Part shown: one piece after another, positions 1-9,380 of the stretch
Numbering within the stretch: position 1 is the stretch's first letter
Layout: every line of letters begins with the position of its first letter
Source of the DNA: Afifella sp. IM 167
GTDB lineage: Bacteria; Pseudomonadota; Alphaproteobacteria; Rhizobiales; Afifellaceae
Reading direction: 5' to 3'
DNA length: 64,000 nt
NCBI RefSeq assembly: GCF_020144925.1
Contig: NZ_NSLC01000001.1
Coordinates: 372,001-436,000 of the forward strand
Program-made: the position numbers and the translations under genes
The notes under the pieces: model-generated
The model's database searches: none
The model's input: the letters and a program-made list of their open reading frames with translations, nothing else
What the model was told of the DNA's origin: nothing

Positions 1-69
1 GCCGGCTAGTCTGCACGCCGCACTAGAAATCGGATGAACCGGTTCAGGCTCAGGAGGAACGCTGGCGAG

Positions 70-525
70 ATGATCAAGGCAATCGGACTGGGCGCCGCCA
101 CGGCGCTCCTTTTCACCGCGATGGCCGGTGCAGCGCAGATGCAGCCGAGCGATGAGCTGAGCGCGGAGACCTCGCTCACCGGCTCCGTCGGCGATCCCGT
201 CGAAGGCCGCAAGGTCTTCGCCGACCGCAAGCTCGGCAATTGCCTGGCCTGCCACGCCGTCTCCGACATGTCCGACCAGCTCTTCCACGGCGATGTCGGC
301 CCGACGCTCGACGGGGTGGCCAACCGCTACGCGCCCGAGCAGCTGAGGGCCATCGTCGTCAATTCCAAGGAGATGTTCGGCGACCAGACGATCATGCCGG
401 GCTTCTACACGCTGAAGGTCGGCGTCGATGTCGCCGACGAGTTCCAGGGCGAGCGCATCCTCACTGCCCAGCAGGTGGAAGATGTCGTCGCCTACCTGAC
501 CACGCTCACGAAAGACCCGAACTAG
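70..525 (+). CDS. soxX: Sulfur oxidation c-type cytochrome SoxX
   Basis: Monohaem subunit of SoxXA, which couples thiosulfate oxidatively to the SoxY carrier cysteine in the periplasm. About 151 aa. A Sec-type leader ends near AGAAQ, a single CXXCH (CLACH) lies at residues 58-62, and the likely axial Met is in IMPGF near residue 109. I chose ATG 70 because AGGAGG stands at 52-57; an in-frame ATG at 34 would add 12 basic residues but has no ribosome-binding site. It is the first gene of soxXYZAB. Its promoter and any soxR/soxS/soxV/soxW genes would lie outside the window. The identity rests on size, haem motif and gene order. Confidence 0.93.
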   Translation: MIKAIGLGAATALLFTAMAGAAQMQPSDELSAETSLTGSVGDPVEGRKVFADRKLGNCLACHAVSDMSDQLFHGDVGPTLDGVANRYAPEQLRAIVVNSKEMFGDQTIMPGFYTLKVGVDVADEFQGERILTAQQVEDVVAYLTTLTKDPN

Positions 526-549
526 GTCGTGACCCACGAGGAGAACGAA

Positions 550-1005
550 ATGAAGCTGACGCGACGCGAAGCGCTGGTGCTTTCCGCCGGCGCCGCGCTC
601 ATCGCCTTTGCCGGCGGCCGCGCCGGACCGGCTTTCGCCGGTGCGGCCGAGACCGATCAGGCGATCAAGGATTTCACCGGCGGCACCGAACCGCAGAGCG
701 GCCGCATCACCCTGACGGCGCCCGAGATCGCCGAGAACGGCAACACCGTGCCGGTCTCCGTCTACGTGGAGAGCCCGATGACGGCCGAGGACCATGTGGC
801 CTCCGTCATGCTGCTGGCGGAGGGCAACCCCAATCCGGACGTCGCCACCTTCCACTTCACGCCGATGAGCGGCGAGGCGACGGCAACGACCCGCATGCGC
901 CTCGCCAAGACGCAGAACGTGGTCGCCGTCGCCAAGATGAGCGACGGCTCCGTCTACGTGGACAGGAAGGAAGTCAAGGTCACGATCGGCGGCTGCGGCG
1001 GCTGA
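550..1005 (+). CDS. soxY: Thiosulfate oxidation carrier protein SoxY
   Basis: Periplasmic sulfur carrier; intermediates stay covalently bound to a C-terminal cysteine through the Sox cycle. The protein ends in the diagnostic GGCGG (residues 147-151, carrier Cys149). The N-terminus is a twin-arginine leader (TRREALVLS) ending near AFAGA, consistent with export of a folded SoxYZ complex. ATG 550 is preferred because GAGGAG at 538-543 precedes it; an upstream GTG at 529 would add seven residues. The gene follows soxX by 24 bp and precedes soxZ by 21 bp. Confidence 0.96.
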   Translation: MKLTRREALVLSAGAALIAFAGGRAGPAFAGAAETDQAIKDFTGGTEPQSGRITLTAPEIAENGNTVPVSVYVESPMTAEDHVASVMLLAEGNPNPDVATFHFTPMSGEATATTRMRLAKTQNVVAVAKMSDGSVYVDRKEVKVTIGGCGG

Positions 1006-1026
1006 TCGAGGAGAGGAACGAGAAAA

Positions 1027-1353
1027 ATGGCAACTCCCAAGCCCCGCGTGAAGGTGCCGAAGACGGCCTCCGCCGGCGAGATCGTCACGGTCAAAACGCT
1101 GATCAGCCACGAGATGGAATCGGGCCAGCGCAAGGATCAGAACGGCAACGCCATCCCGCGCAAGATCATCAACAAGTTCACCTGCACCTTCGAGGGGGAG
1201 CCCGTCTTCTCCTGCGATATCGATCCGGCGATCGCCGCCAACCCGTATTTCGAGTTCGCGGCCAAGGTCGAGAAGAGCGGCACCTTCGCCTTCGAATGGG
1301 TCGATGACGACGGCAGCGTCTACACGGCCGACGCCAAGATCGAGGTGAACTGA
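1027..1353 (+). CDS. soxZ: Thiosulfate oxidation carrier complex subunit SoxZ
   Basis: The 108-aa partner of SoxY. It has an all-beta Ig-like fold in characterised homologues and brings SoxY to SoxXA, SoxB and SoxCD. There is no leader peptide, as expected because SoxZ travels to the periplasm with Tat-exported SoxY. The N-terminal RVKVPKTASAGEIVTVKTLI and the central HEMESGQR segment are typical of the family. The ribosome-binding site GAGGAG is at 1009-1014. Confidence 0.95.
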   Translation: MATPKPRVKVPKTASAGEIVTVKTLISHEMESGQRKDQNGNAIPRKIINKFTCTFEGEPVFSCDIDPAIAANPYFEFAAKVEKSGTFAFEWVDDDGSVYTADAKIEVN

Positions 1354-1399
1354 CGACCGGCAGGCGATGCATCGGCCGGCTCAATTGGAGGGAACTGCC

Positions 1400-2260
1400 T
1401 TGAACAAGAAAAAACCGGTCCTTGCGGCCGCAATCGGGCTGATGGCCGCCATGGCCATCGGCCCGGCCCAGTCCGATCCGGTCGACGACAAGCTCGTCAT
1501 CGACGGCGAGCTGGAGATGGTCACCCGCACAAAGGCGCCGGAGGGAAGCCCCTTCGAAGAGGTCCTCTCCGGCTGGCTCTACCGCACCGAGGAAACCCGG
1601 GCGCTGGAGGCCGATTCCTTCCAGAATCCCGGCATGCTCTACGTCGAGCGCGGCGAGGAGATCTGGAACGAGGTCGACGGCGCGGCCGGCAAGTCCTGCG
1701 CCTCCTGCCACGGCGAGGCGGCGAGCTCGATGAAGGGCGTCGGCGCGCATTATCCCAAGTGGAACGCGGCCGCCGGCAAGCCCTACAATCTGGAGCTCAA
1801 GATCAACGACTGCCGCACCGCCAACATGGAGGCCGAGCCCTACAAGTTCGACGCCGCCGACCAGAAGGCGCTCGTCACCTACATCAAGCACCAGTCGATC
1901 GGCATGCCGATGGAGATCGACCTCTCGGCCGGCGACATGCAGTCCTGGTGGGAGCGCGGCAAGGAGCGCTACTACCTGCGCATGGGCCAGCTGAACCTCG
2001 CCTGCGCCACCTGCCACGAGAACTACAACGGCCACTATATCCGCGCCGACCACCTCAGCCAGGGCAACGTCAACGGCTTCCCGACCTACCGGCTGAAGCA
2101 GGCCAACATGGTCTCGCTGCACAACCGCTTCCGCGGCTGCATCCGCGATACGCGGGCAACGCCCCCGAAGGCCTTCTCCGACGACCTGATGGCGCTGGAG
2201 GTGTACGTCACCTGGCGCGGCGGGGGCCTTTCGATCGAGACCCCGGCAGTTCGCCAGTAG
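1400..2260 (+). CDS. soxA: Sulfur oxidation c-type cytochrome SoxA (dihaem)
   Basis: Catalytic subunit of SoxXA (L-cysteine S-thiosulfotransferase). Two CXXCH sites are visible, CASCH at residues 100-104 and CATCH at 202-206. Cys247 in RGCIRDTRA is the expected persulfide-modified ligand of the active-site haem. The start is most likely TTG 1400: GGAGGG at 1387-1392 is ideally spaced and the product begins LNKKKPVLAAAIGLMAAM, a clean Sec leader. An in-frame ATG at 1367 would put 11 extra residues before the leader. About 286 aa, a normal dihaem SoxA length. Confidence 0.94.
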   Translation: MNKKKPVLAAAIGLMAAMAIGPAQSDPVDDKLVIDGELEMVTRTKAPEGSPFEEVLSGWLYRTEETRALEADSFQNPGMLYVERGEEIWNEVDGAAGKSCASCHGEAASSMKGVGAHYPKWNAAAGKPYNLELKINDCRTANMEAEPYKFDAADQKALVTYIKHQSIGMPMEIDLSAGDMQSWWERGKERYYLRMGQLNLACATCHENYNGHYIRADHLSQGNVNGFPTYRLKQANMVSLHNRFRGCIRDTRATPPKAFSDDLMALEVYVTWRGGGLSIETPAVRQ

Positions 2261-2297
2261 GCGCCCCCGATAGGCGCGCAAGCGGCCTGAATATCCC

Positions 2298-2320
2298 GCG
2301 CGGCGGCGAGCCCGCCGCGC
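2298..2320 (+). other. Intercistronic hairpin between soxA and soxB
   Basis: A perfect 9-bp inverted repeat (GCGCGGCGG / CCGCCGCGC, 5-nt loop) lies in the 159-bp soxA-soxB gap. No T-run follows, so it looks more like an mRNA-stabilising or processing structure than a terminator. It may set different expression of soxXYZA and soxB. Confidence 0.45.
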
Positions 2321-2419
2321 CCGCCGCCCGAAGCGGCAAGATGGCGAAACGGCGGGAGAAAGTCCCGGCGGCCCGTTCGGTCGCCGACCCTTTCCCGCGT
2401 CACCGGAACGGACGGAAAG

Positions 2420-4108
2420 ATGTTCTCACGGCGTGAATTCCTGATGGCGGCGACGGCCACCGGCGCGATCCTCGGCCCGGGCCTCACAGGCTGGTCCCGG
2501 TTGATGGCCCAGCAGGCGCTCTCCGAGGACGACCTCCTCGCCATGCCCGCTTTCGGCAACGTCACGCTCGTCCACATCACCGACCTCCACGCCCAGCTGA
2601 AGCCGATCTATTTCCGCGAGCCTTCCGTCAACCTGGGCGTCGGTGAAGTGGCGGGCCTGCCGCCGCATGTCACCGGCGCCGATTTCCTGAAGCTCTACAA
2701 CATCGAACCCGGCTCGCCGCACGCCTATGCGCTGACCTCGGAGGATTTTGCCGCCCTCGCGAAAACCTACGGAAAGATGGGCGGGCTCGACCGCGTCGCC
2801 ACCATCGTGAAGCGCATCCGCGCCGAGCGGGGCGACAGCATGCTTCTGCTCGACGGCGGCGACACCTGGCAGGGCAGCTACACCGCCAACAAGACACAGG
2901 GCGCCGACATGATCGAGGTCATGAACGCGCTCGGCCCCGACGCCATGACCGGCCACTGGGAATTCACCTACGGCATGGACCGGGTGCAGGAGGCGATCGA
3001 CGCCCTGCCCTTCCCCTTCCTCGGCTCCAACATCTACGACCAGGAATGGAACGAGCCGGCCTTCTCCCCGATGGAGACCTTCGAGCGCGGCGGCGCGAAG
3101 ATCGCCGTCATCGGCCAGGCCTTCCCCTATACGCCGATCGCCAATCCGCGCTGGATGATCCCGAACTGGTCCTTCGGCATCCGCGAGGAAGATATCGCCG
3201 GCCATGTGGAGGCGGCGAGGAGCGAGGGCGCCGACCTCGTCGTCCTCCTCTCCCACAACGGCTTCGACGTCGACCGCAAGCTCGCCTCGCGCGTGCCCGG
3301 CATCGACGTCATCCTGACCGGCCACACGCACGACGCCCTGCCGGAGCCCGTCCTGGTGGGCAAGACGCTGCTTGTCGCCTCCGGCTCCAACGGCAAGTTC
3401 GTCTCCCGGCTCGACCTTGACGTCGAGGGCGGCGAGATGAAGGGCTTCGCCTATCGCCTCATCCCGGTCTTCTCCGACGTCATCGCGCCCGACGCCGACA
3501 TGTCGGCGCTCATCGACAAGGTGCGCGCGCCCTATGAGCCGGAGCTCTCGCGCGAGCTAGCCCGCACCTCCTCGCTTCTTTATCGGCGCGGCAATTTCAA
3601 CGGCACGCTCGACGATGTCTTCTGCGAGGCGCTGCTGGAAGAGCGCGAGGCCGACATCGCCCTCTCGCCGGGCTTCCGCTGGGGCACGACCCTCGTTCCC
3701 GATCAGGCGATCACGGTGGAGGATCTCCACAACGCCTGCGCCATGACCTATCCGGCCGCCTACCGCTCCACGATGAGTGGCGCGATGCTGAAGGACGTCC
3801 TGGAGGACGTCGCCGACAACCTCTTCAACCCGGATCCCTACTATCAGCAGGGCGGCGACATGGTCCGCGTCGGCGGCATGACCTACGCCATCGACCCGGC
3901 CGCCACGATGGGCGCGCGCATTTCCGAGATGACCCTGGCAAGGACGGGCGAGCCTCTCGATCCCGCCCGGGATTACGTCGTCGCCGGCTGGGCCTCGGTC
4001 AACGAGGCGACGGAAGGTCCGCCGATCTGGGACGTCGTGGAATCCTGGCTTTCCCGCCATCCGGAAGTCGAGATTCCGCAAAACCGACCGGTGAGCGTCA
4101 AGGCCTGA
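2420..4108 (+). CDS. soxB: Thiosulfohydrolase SoxB
   Basis: Periplasmic di-manganese hydrolase that removes the terminal sulfone from SoxY-bound thiosulfate as sulfate. 562 aa, standard for SoxB. It has a twin-arginine leader (SRREFLMAATATG). Metallophosphoesterase motifs are HITDLH (52-57), DGGD (145-148), SHNGFD and GHTHD. The canonical GNHE of 5'-nucleotidases is replaced by GHWEFTYG near residue 178, which is characteristic of SoxB. The C-terminal half is the 5'-nucleotidase-type domain. Confidence 0.96.
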   Translation: MFSRREFLMAATATGAILGPGLTGWSRLMAQQALSEDDLLAMPAFGNVTLVHITDLHAQLKPIYFREPSVNLGVGEVAGLPPHVTGADFLKLYNIEPGSPHAYALTSEDFAALAKTYGKMGGLDRVATIVKRIRAERGDSMLLLDGGDTWQGSYTANKTQGADMIEVMNALGPDAMTGHWEFTYGMDRVQEAIDALPFPFLGSNIYDQEWNEPAFSPMETFERGGAKIAVIGQAFPYTPIANPRWMIPNWSFGIREEDIAGHVEAARSEGADLVVLLSHNGFDVDRKLASRVPGIDVILTGHTHDALPEPVLVGKTLLVASGSNGKFVSRLDLDVEGGEMKGFAYRLIPVFSDVIAPDADMSALIDKVRAPYEPELSRELARTSSLLYRRGNFNGTLDDVFCEALLEEREADIALSPGFRWGTTLVPDQAITVEDLHNACAMTYPAAYRSTMSGAMLKDVLEDVADNLFNPDPYYQQGGDMVRVGGMTYAIDPAATMGARISEMTLARTGEPLDPARDYVVAGWASVNEATEGPPIWDVVESWLSRHPEVEIPQNRPVSVKA

Positions 4109-4128
4109 AACCGGTGCGATTACCGGTT
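4109..4128. promoter_or_regulatory. Inverted repeat AACCGGT-N6-ACCGGTT upstream of soxC
   Basis: A perfect 7-bp inverted repeat directly after the soxB stop. A third ACCGGT follows at about 4135-4140. It overlaps the first bases of the -35 candidate of the soxC promoter, so it is placed like a repressor operator. A weak terminator role for soxB is the alternative. Confidence 0.4.
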
Positions 4129-4156
4129 GAGCACACCGGTCATTCGCGCTATACAT
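4127..4156 (+). promoter_or_regulatory. Candidate sigma-70-type promoter for soxCDEF
   Basis: TTGAGC at 4127-4132 and TATACA at 4150-4155 are separated by exactly 17 bp, close to TTGACA-N17-TATAAT. Transcription would start near 4163, about 42 bp before the soxC ATG. The surrounding bases are AT-rich against a GC-rich background. This suggests the sulfane dehydrogenase genes can be transcribed separately from soxXYZAB. Confidence 0.5.
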
Positions 4157-4204
4157 AGAAAACTTTGCATATGTCGTGCGGTGCGCGGCAGGCAGGAGCA
4201 AGGG

Positions 4205-5464
4205 ATGCAAGCGAAGAAGGGCATCAACCGCCGGGGTCTCCTCACCGCGGGCCTCGCCATGGGTGGGGCAGCGCTTTCGGCGCGCGCCGCCTCCGCCGGC
4301 GGCGATCCGGCCATCCTCGAAGTGCAGGACTGGAACCGCTATCTCGGCGATGGCGTTCAGGCCCGGCCCTACGGCACCCCGTCGCAGTTCGAGGCGCATG
4401 TCGTGCGCCGCGACGTGGAATGGCTCACCGCCTCCACCGAGAGTTCGGTCAACTTTACCCCACTGCACGACCTCGACGGCATCATCACTCCGAACGGCCT
4501 GTGCTTCGAGCGCCATCATGCCGGCATCGCCGAGATCGACCCGGCCCAGCACCGGCTGATGATCAACGGCCTCGTCGAAAAGCCCCTCGTCTTCACCATG
4601 CAGGACCTGATGCGCTTTCCGCGCGTCAATCGCGTCTACTTCCTGGAATGCGCGGCCAATTCCGGCATGGAATGGCGCGGCTCGCAGCTCAACGGCTGCC
4701 AGTACACGCACGGCATGGTCCATTGCGTCATGTATACGGGCGTGCCGCTGAAGACCGTGCTGGAGGAAGCCGGCCTCAAGACGAACGCCAGATGGGTCCT
4801 GCCGGAGGGTGCCGACGCCGCGATGATGACGCGTTCGGTGCCGATCGAGAAGGCGCTCGACGACTGTCTCATCGCCTTCAAGATGAACGGCGAGGCGCTT
4901 CGCCCCGAGCAGGGCTATCCGCTCCGGCTCGTCGTGCCGGGCTGGGAAGGCAATATGTGGGTGAAGTGGCTGCGCCGCATCGAGGTCGGCGACCAGCCCT
5001 GGCAGCAGCGCGAGGAAACCTCGAAATACACCGACCTTCTGGCGAACGGCACGGCCCGGCGCTTCACCTGGCTGATGGAGGTGAAGTCCGTCATCACCAG
5101 CCCGAGCCCGCAGCTTCCCGTGGCCCACGGCAAGGGCCCGCTGGTCATTTCCGGCCTCGCCTGGTCCGGCAACGGCACCATCAAGCGGGTGGACGTGACC
5201 ACCGATGGCGGGCGCAACTGGAAAACGGCGCGCCTCGACGGGCCGAGCCTGCCGAAGGCGCTGCACCGCTTCTATCTCGATATCGACTGGGACGGCTCGG
5301 AATTGCTGATCCAGTCGCGGGCCATGGACGAGCACGGCTTCGTGCAGCCGACCAAGGACGAGCTCCGCCTCGCCCGCGGCGAGAACTCCATCTACCACAA
5401 CAACGGCATCCAGACCTGGCATGTCAAAGCCGACGGGACGGTCGAGAATGTCGAAGTCGCTTAA
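4205..5464 (+). CDS. soxC: Sulfane dehydrogenase molybdenum subunit SoxC
   Basis: Sulfite-oxidase-family molybdoprotein of SoxCD, which oxidises the sulfane sulfur left on SoxY by six electrons. It has a twin-arginine leader (NRRGLLTAGLAMGG). Cys149 in FLECAANSG is the expected molybdenum ligand, and a C-terminal dimerisation domain follows (WSGNGTIKRVDVTTDGG region). ATG 4205 is preferred over an in-frame ATG at 4127 because it puts the Tat motif at the N-terminus and lies downstream of the promoter candidate. About 419 aa, typical. Its last 17 bp overlap soxD. Confidence 0.95.
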   Translation: MQAKKGINRRGLLTAGLAMGGAALSARAASAGGDPAILEVQDWNRYLGDGVQARPYGTPSQFEAHVVRRDVEWLTASTESSVNFTPLHDLDGIITPNGLCFERHHAGIAEIDPAQHRLMINGLVEKPLVFTMQDLMRFPRVNRVYFLECAANSGMEWRGSQLNGCQYTHGMVHCVMYTGVPLKTVLEEAGLKTNARWVLPEGADAAMMTRSVPIEKALDDCLIAFKMNGEALRPEQGYPLRLVVPGWEGNMWVKWLRRIEVGDQPWQQREETSKYTDLLANGTARRFTWLMEVKSVITSPSPQLPVAHGKGPLVISGLAWSGNGTIKRVDVTTDGGRNWKTARLDGPSLPKALHRFYLDIDWDGSELLIQSRAMDEHGFVQPTKDELRLARGENSIYHNNGIQTWHVKADGTVENVEVA

Positions 5465-6197
5465 GCTCGCGGCCGCGCTCGCGGTCACCGTCGCGGCCTT
5501 TGCCGCCCCCTTCCTGCTCGCCGGCCAGCGCACGGCCGTCGCCGAGGAGCCCGCGGCGGCGGGCGCGCCCTTCGCGCCGCATCAGCCCGGCGCCTTCGGG
5601 CTCGGCCGCGAGGCGACCCCGGAGGAAGTGGCCGCCTGGGACATCGATATCCGCCCGGACGGAACGGGGCTGCCGGAGGGTCGCGGCACCGTCGCGGAAG
5701 GCGACGAACTCTTCCAGGAGCAATGCGCCGTCTGCCACGGCGTCTTCGGCGAGGGCGCCGGGCGCTATCCGGTGCTTGCCGGCGGTCTCGATTCCCTCAC
5801 CAACGAACGGCCGGAAAAGACCATCGGCTCCTACTGGCCGTACCTCTCCACGGTGTACGACTACATCCGCCGCGCCATGCCCTTCGGCAATGCGCATTCG
5901 CTGAGCGATGACCAGATCTACGCCCTGACCGCCTATCTGCTCTACCTCAACGACGTGGTCACGGACGAGGAGTTCGAGCTCTCCAAGGCGAATTTCGCCG
6001 ACATCCATCTGCCCAATGAAGGCAACTTCATTCCCGACGACCGCCAGGAAGAAGCGCATTACGCCGCCGATGCCGAGCCTTGCATGAGCGCGTGCACGCC
6101 GGAGCCGGTGAAGATCGTCATGCATGCGCGCATTCTCGACGTCACGCCGGGAAGCATCGACGACGAGGAGGGGGCAGGCGCCGGCTCCGTCGACTGA
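5448..6197 (+). CDS. soxD: Short monohaem SoxD, cytochrome subunit of sulfane dehydrogenase
   Basis: Electron-accepting c-type cytochrome of SoxCD. The N-terminus is a Sec leader (SKSLKLAAALAVTVAAF) from ATG 5448, overlapping soxC by 17 bp. One haem site, CAVCH, lies at residues 93-97. The flanking FGLGREATPEEVAAWDIDI and the Cys-containing tail EPCMSACTPEPVKI match the first domain of Paracoccus-type SoxD. The protein ends at 249 aa in an acidic Gly-rich tail, whereas Paracoccus SoxD is near 380 aa with a second haem domain. No frameshift is visible, so this appears to be a natural short form. Confidence 0.88.
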   Translation: MSKSLKLAAALAVTVAAFAAPFLLAGQRTAVAEEPAAAGAPFAPHQPGAFGLGREATPEEVAAWDIDIRPDGTGLPEGRGTVAEGDELFQEQCAVCHGVFGEGAGRYPVLAGGLDSLTNERPEKTIGSYWPYLSTVYDYIRRAMPFGNAHSLSDDQIYALTAYLLYLNDVVTDEEFELSKANFADIHLPNEGNFIPDDRQEEAHYAADAEPCMSACTPEPVKIVMHARILDVTPGSIDDEEGAGAGSVD

Positions 6198-6238
6198 GGG
6201 GCCGCGCCTGAACCGCCTCCCGATGAGGAGGAAAGGCC

Positions 6239-6949
6239 ATGCGTCAGCGACGGCGCGGGCTCGGCCGTTCGGCAGGCCTTGCGCTCGCCGCGCTTTCCTG
6301 CGGCAGCGCGCTCGCCGGCGGCGATCCCGCCGAGGGCGAGAAGGTGTTTTCGGCCTGCCGGTCCTGCCATCAGGTCGGCGAGGGCGCCCGCCATGGCATC
6401 GGCCCGCACCTCGACAGGGTGTTCGGCCGCGAGGCGGGCAGCCTTGAGGGCTTTGCCTATTCGCTCGCCCTTCGCCGCAAGGGCGCGCAGGGGCTCGTCT
6501 GGAATGCCCAGACGCTCGACGTCTACCTGAAGAGGCCGCAGGCCTATGTGCCGGGCACGCGCATGTCCTTCCGCGGCATGGCGGGAAATGAGGATCGGGC
6601 GAACCTGATCGCCTACCTGGAAGCGGCCTCGGCCGGCGCGCCCGCGGCCGATCCGGGCGCCGCGCCCGCGCCGCGCGACGAGATCGGCGCGCTCGCCATG
6701 AACATCGAGGGCGACCCCGCCCTCGGCCAGTACCTCGCCAATGAATGCGTCACCTGCCACCAGCCATCCGGGCGTGCCGACGGCATTCCCTCCATCGTCG
6801 GCTGGCCCCGGGTCGCCTTCGTGCGGGCCCTGTTCGAATACAAGACCAACGTGCGCGCCCATGAGGTGATGCGCATGGTGACGAGAAATCTCGGCAACGA
6901 CGAGATCGCCGCCCTGGCGGCATATTTCGGCTCGCTCACACCACAATGA
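6239..6949 (+). CDS. soxE: Dihaem c-type cytochrome SoxE
   Basis: 236-aa exported protein with two cytochrome domains: CRSCH (residues 40-44) in a c2-like domain with IGPHLDRVFGREAGS, then an Ala/Pro linker and CVTCH (170-174) in a short FccA-like domain. With the flavoprotein gene directly downstream it should be the cytochrome partner of SoxF. The first domain also resembles the second haem domain missing from the short SoxD here, so it may serve both enzymes (inference). The gap to soxF is 30 bp. Confidence 0.82.
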   Translation: MRQRRRGLGRSAGLALAALSCGSALAGGDPAEGEKVFSACRSCHQVGEGARHGIGPHLDRVFGREAGSLEGFAYSLALRRKGAQGLVWNAQTLDVYLKRPQAYVPGTRMSFRGMAGNEDRANLIAYLEAASAGAPAADPGAAPAPRDEIGALAMNIEGDPALGQYLANECVTCHQPSGRADGIPSIVGWPRVAFVRALFEYKTNVRAHEVMRMVTRNLGNDEIAALAAYFGSLTPQ

Positions 6950-6979
6950 GATGGGCGGCCATTTGAGGGGAGCGAAAAA

Positions 6980-8263
6980 ATGACATCCATGACACGCCGG
7001 ACCTTCGGCATTTGGGCGGGCGCGGCGGCGGCCAGCCTCGCCTTGCCCACCTATCTGCGCGCCCAGGATCGGCCGCGTGTCGTCGTCATCGGCGGCGGCG
7101 CCGGCGGGGCGACGGCGGCGCGCTACATTTCCAAGGATTCGGAAGGCGCCATCGACGTCACGCTGATCGAGGCCAATCCGCAATACACCACCTGCTTCTT
7201 CTCCAACCTCTATCTCGGCGGCTTCCGCAGCTTCCAGTCCATCACCCACACCTACGACGTCCTTGCCGCCAATTACGGGATCTCGGTGGTGAACGGCCGG
7301 GCCGAGGCCGTCGACCGCGAGGCGAAGGAGGTCGTCATGGCCGATGGCGGCCGGGTGCCCTACGACCGGCTCGTCGTCTCGCCGGGCATCGACTTCATCT
7401 GGGATTCCGTCCCCGGCTATTCCGAGGAAGCGGCGCAGATCATGCCGCATTCCTGGAAGGCCGGCCCGCAGACGAAGCTCCTGAAGGAGAAGCTGGAGGC
7501 GGTGGAGAACGGCCAGCAGATCGTCATGGTGACGCCGCCGAACCCCTATCGCTGTCCGCCCGGCCCCTACGAGCGCGCCTCCATGTTCGCCCATATCCTG
7601 AAGTCCAAGGGCTTCACGGATTCCAAGATCATCATCCTCGACCCGAAGGAGAAGTTCTCCAAGCAGGGCCTCTTCCAGGAGGGCTGGGAGGCGCATTATC
7701 CGGGCATGGTCGAATGGTACGGGCCCGAGATCCACGGCGGCATCAAGGGCGTCGATCCCGAAAAGGGCACGGTGGAGACGGATTTCGACACCTTCAAGGG
7801 CGCCCTCGTCAACGTCATCCCGGCGCAGAAGGCCGGCGCCATCGCCCATCAGGCCGGGCTCGTCAGCGAGAACGGCTTCTGCCCGATCGACGCCGAATCG
7901 ATGCGCTCCACCATGGACGAGAACATCTTCGTCCTCGGCGACGCCGCCATCGCCGGCGACATGCCGAAATCCGCCTTCTCGGCCAACAGTCAGGCGAAGG
8001 TGGCGGCGATGAACGTGCGCGGCGACCTGACCGGATCGAAGGTCTTCCCGGCCCGCTACGCCAATACCTGCTGGAGCCTGATCGCCCCTGACGACGGCGT
8101 GAAGGTGGGCGCGCAATACGCCCCGACGGAAGAGAAGATCGCCTCCACCACCTCCTTCATCAGCCAGACCCACGAGGATCCGGCGCTCAGGAAGGCGACC
8201 TACGAGGAATCGCTCGGCTGGTACGCCGGCATCACCTCCGACATCTTCGGCCGCCAGGGCTGA
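6980..8263 (+). CDS. soxF: Flavocytochrome c sulfide dehydrogenase flavoprotein SoxF (FccB-like)
   Basis: 427-aa periplasmic FAD protein that oxidises sulfide or reactivates the Sox carrier. Its leader is twin-arginine (TRRTFGIWAG), followed by the dinucleotide fold VVVIGGGAGGATAARYI. The redox cysteine pair is visible: Cys192 in YRCPPGPYER and Cys364 in NTCWSLIAP. Both features are diagnostic for FCSD flavoproteins. It ends the sox operon; a terminator follows 33 bp downstream. Confidence 0.93.
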   Translation: MTSMTRRTFGIWAGAAAASLALPTYLRAQDRPRVVVIGGGAGGATAARYISKDSEGAIDVTLIEANPQYTTCFFSNLYLGGFRSFQSITHTYDVLAANYGISVVNGRAEAVDREAKEVVMADGGRVPYDRLVVSPGIDFIWDSVPGYSEEAAQIMPHSWKAGPQTKLLKEKLEAVENGQQIVMVTPPNPYRCPPGPYERASMFAHILKSKGFTDSKIIILDPKEKFSKQGLFQEGWEAHYPGMVEWYGPEIHGGIKGVDPEKGTVETDFDTFKGALVNVIPAQKAGAIAHQAGLVSENGFCPIDAESMRSTMDENIFVLGDAAIAGDMPKSAFSANSQAKVAAMNVRGDLTGSKVFPARYANTCWSLIAPDDGVKVGAQYAPTEEKIASTTSFISQTHEDPALRKATYEESLGWYAGITSDIFGRQG

Positions 8264-8295
8264 GCTCCATCCGGGCCGGCATTCTGACGGCGAAG

Positions 8296-8336
8296 CGGGG
8301 GCCGGCCCGTTCGGGAGGTCGGCCCCCGTCTTTTCT
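8296..8336 (+). terminator. Rho-independent terminator after soxF
   Basis: A 9-bp GC-rich stem (CGGGGGCCG / CGGCCCCCG) whose loop contains an inner CCCG-TT-CGGG hairpin is followed by TCTTTTCTTCC. It is well placed to end sox transcription before the rhamnose genes. The rest of the 235-bp gap to rfbA shows no other clear signal. Confidence 0.75.
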
Positions 8337-8498
8337 TCCTCTGCGCTGACAGCACCGCGTTCCGGTTATCGACCCGGCGCGCCATTTCGACTATGCCGAC
8401 CTCGCGTCGGCGGGCCGCACAGGGCGGCACGGGCGCGCCGCGGTCCGGATCGCTGCCCGGCTTGCGGACCGTTCAGGCACCGGCCGCAAAGGTAGGAC

Positions 8499-9372
<874 letters not shown>

Positions 9373-9380
<8 letters not shown>

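Noticed and set aside
3557-5533. Long minus-strand open frame opposite soxB-soxC
   Set aside because: Same antisense effect; real genes with complete motifs lie on the plus strand.
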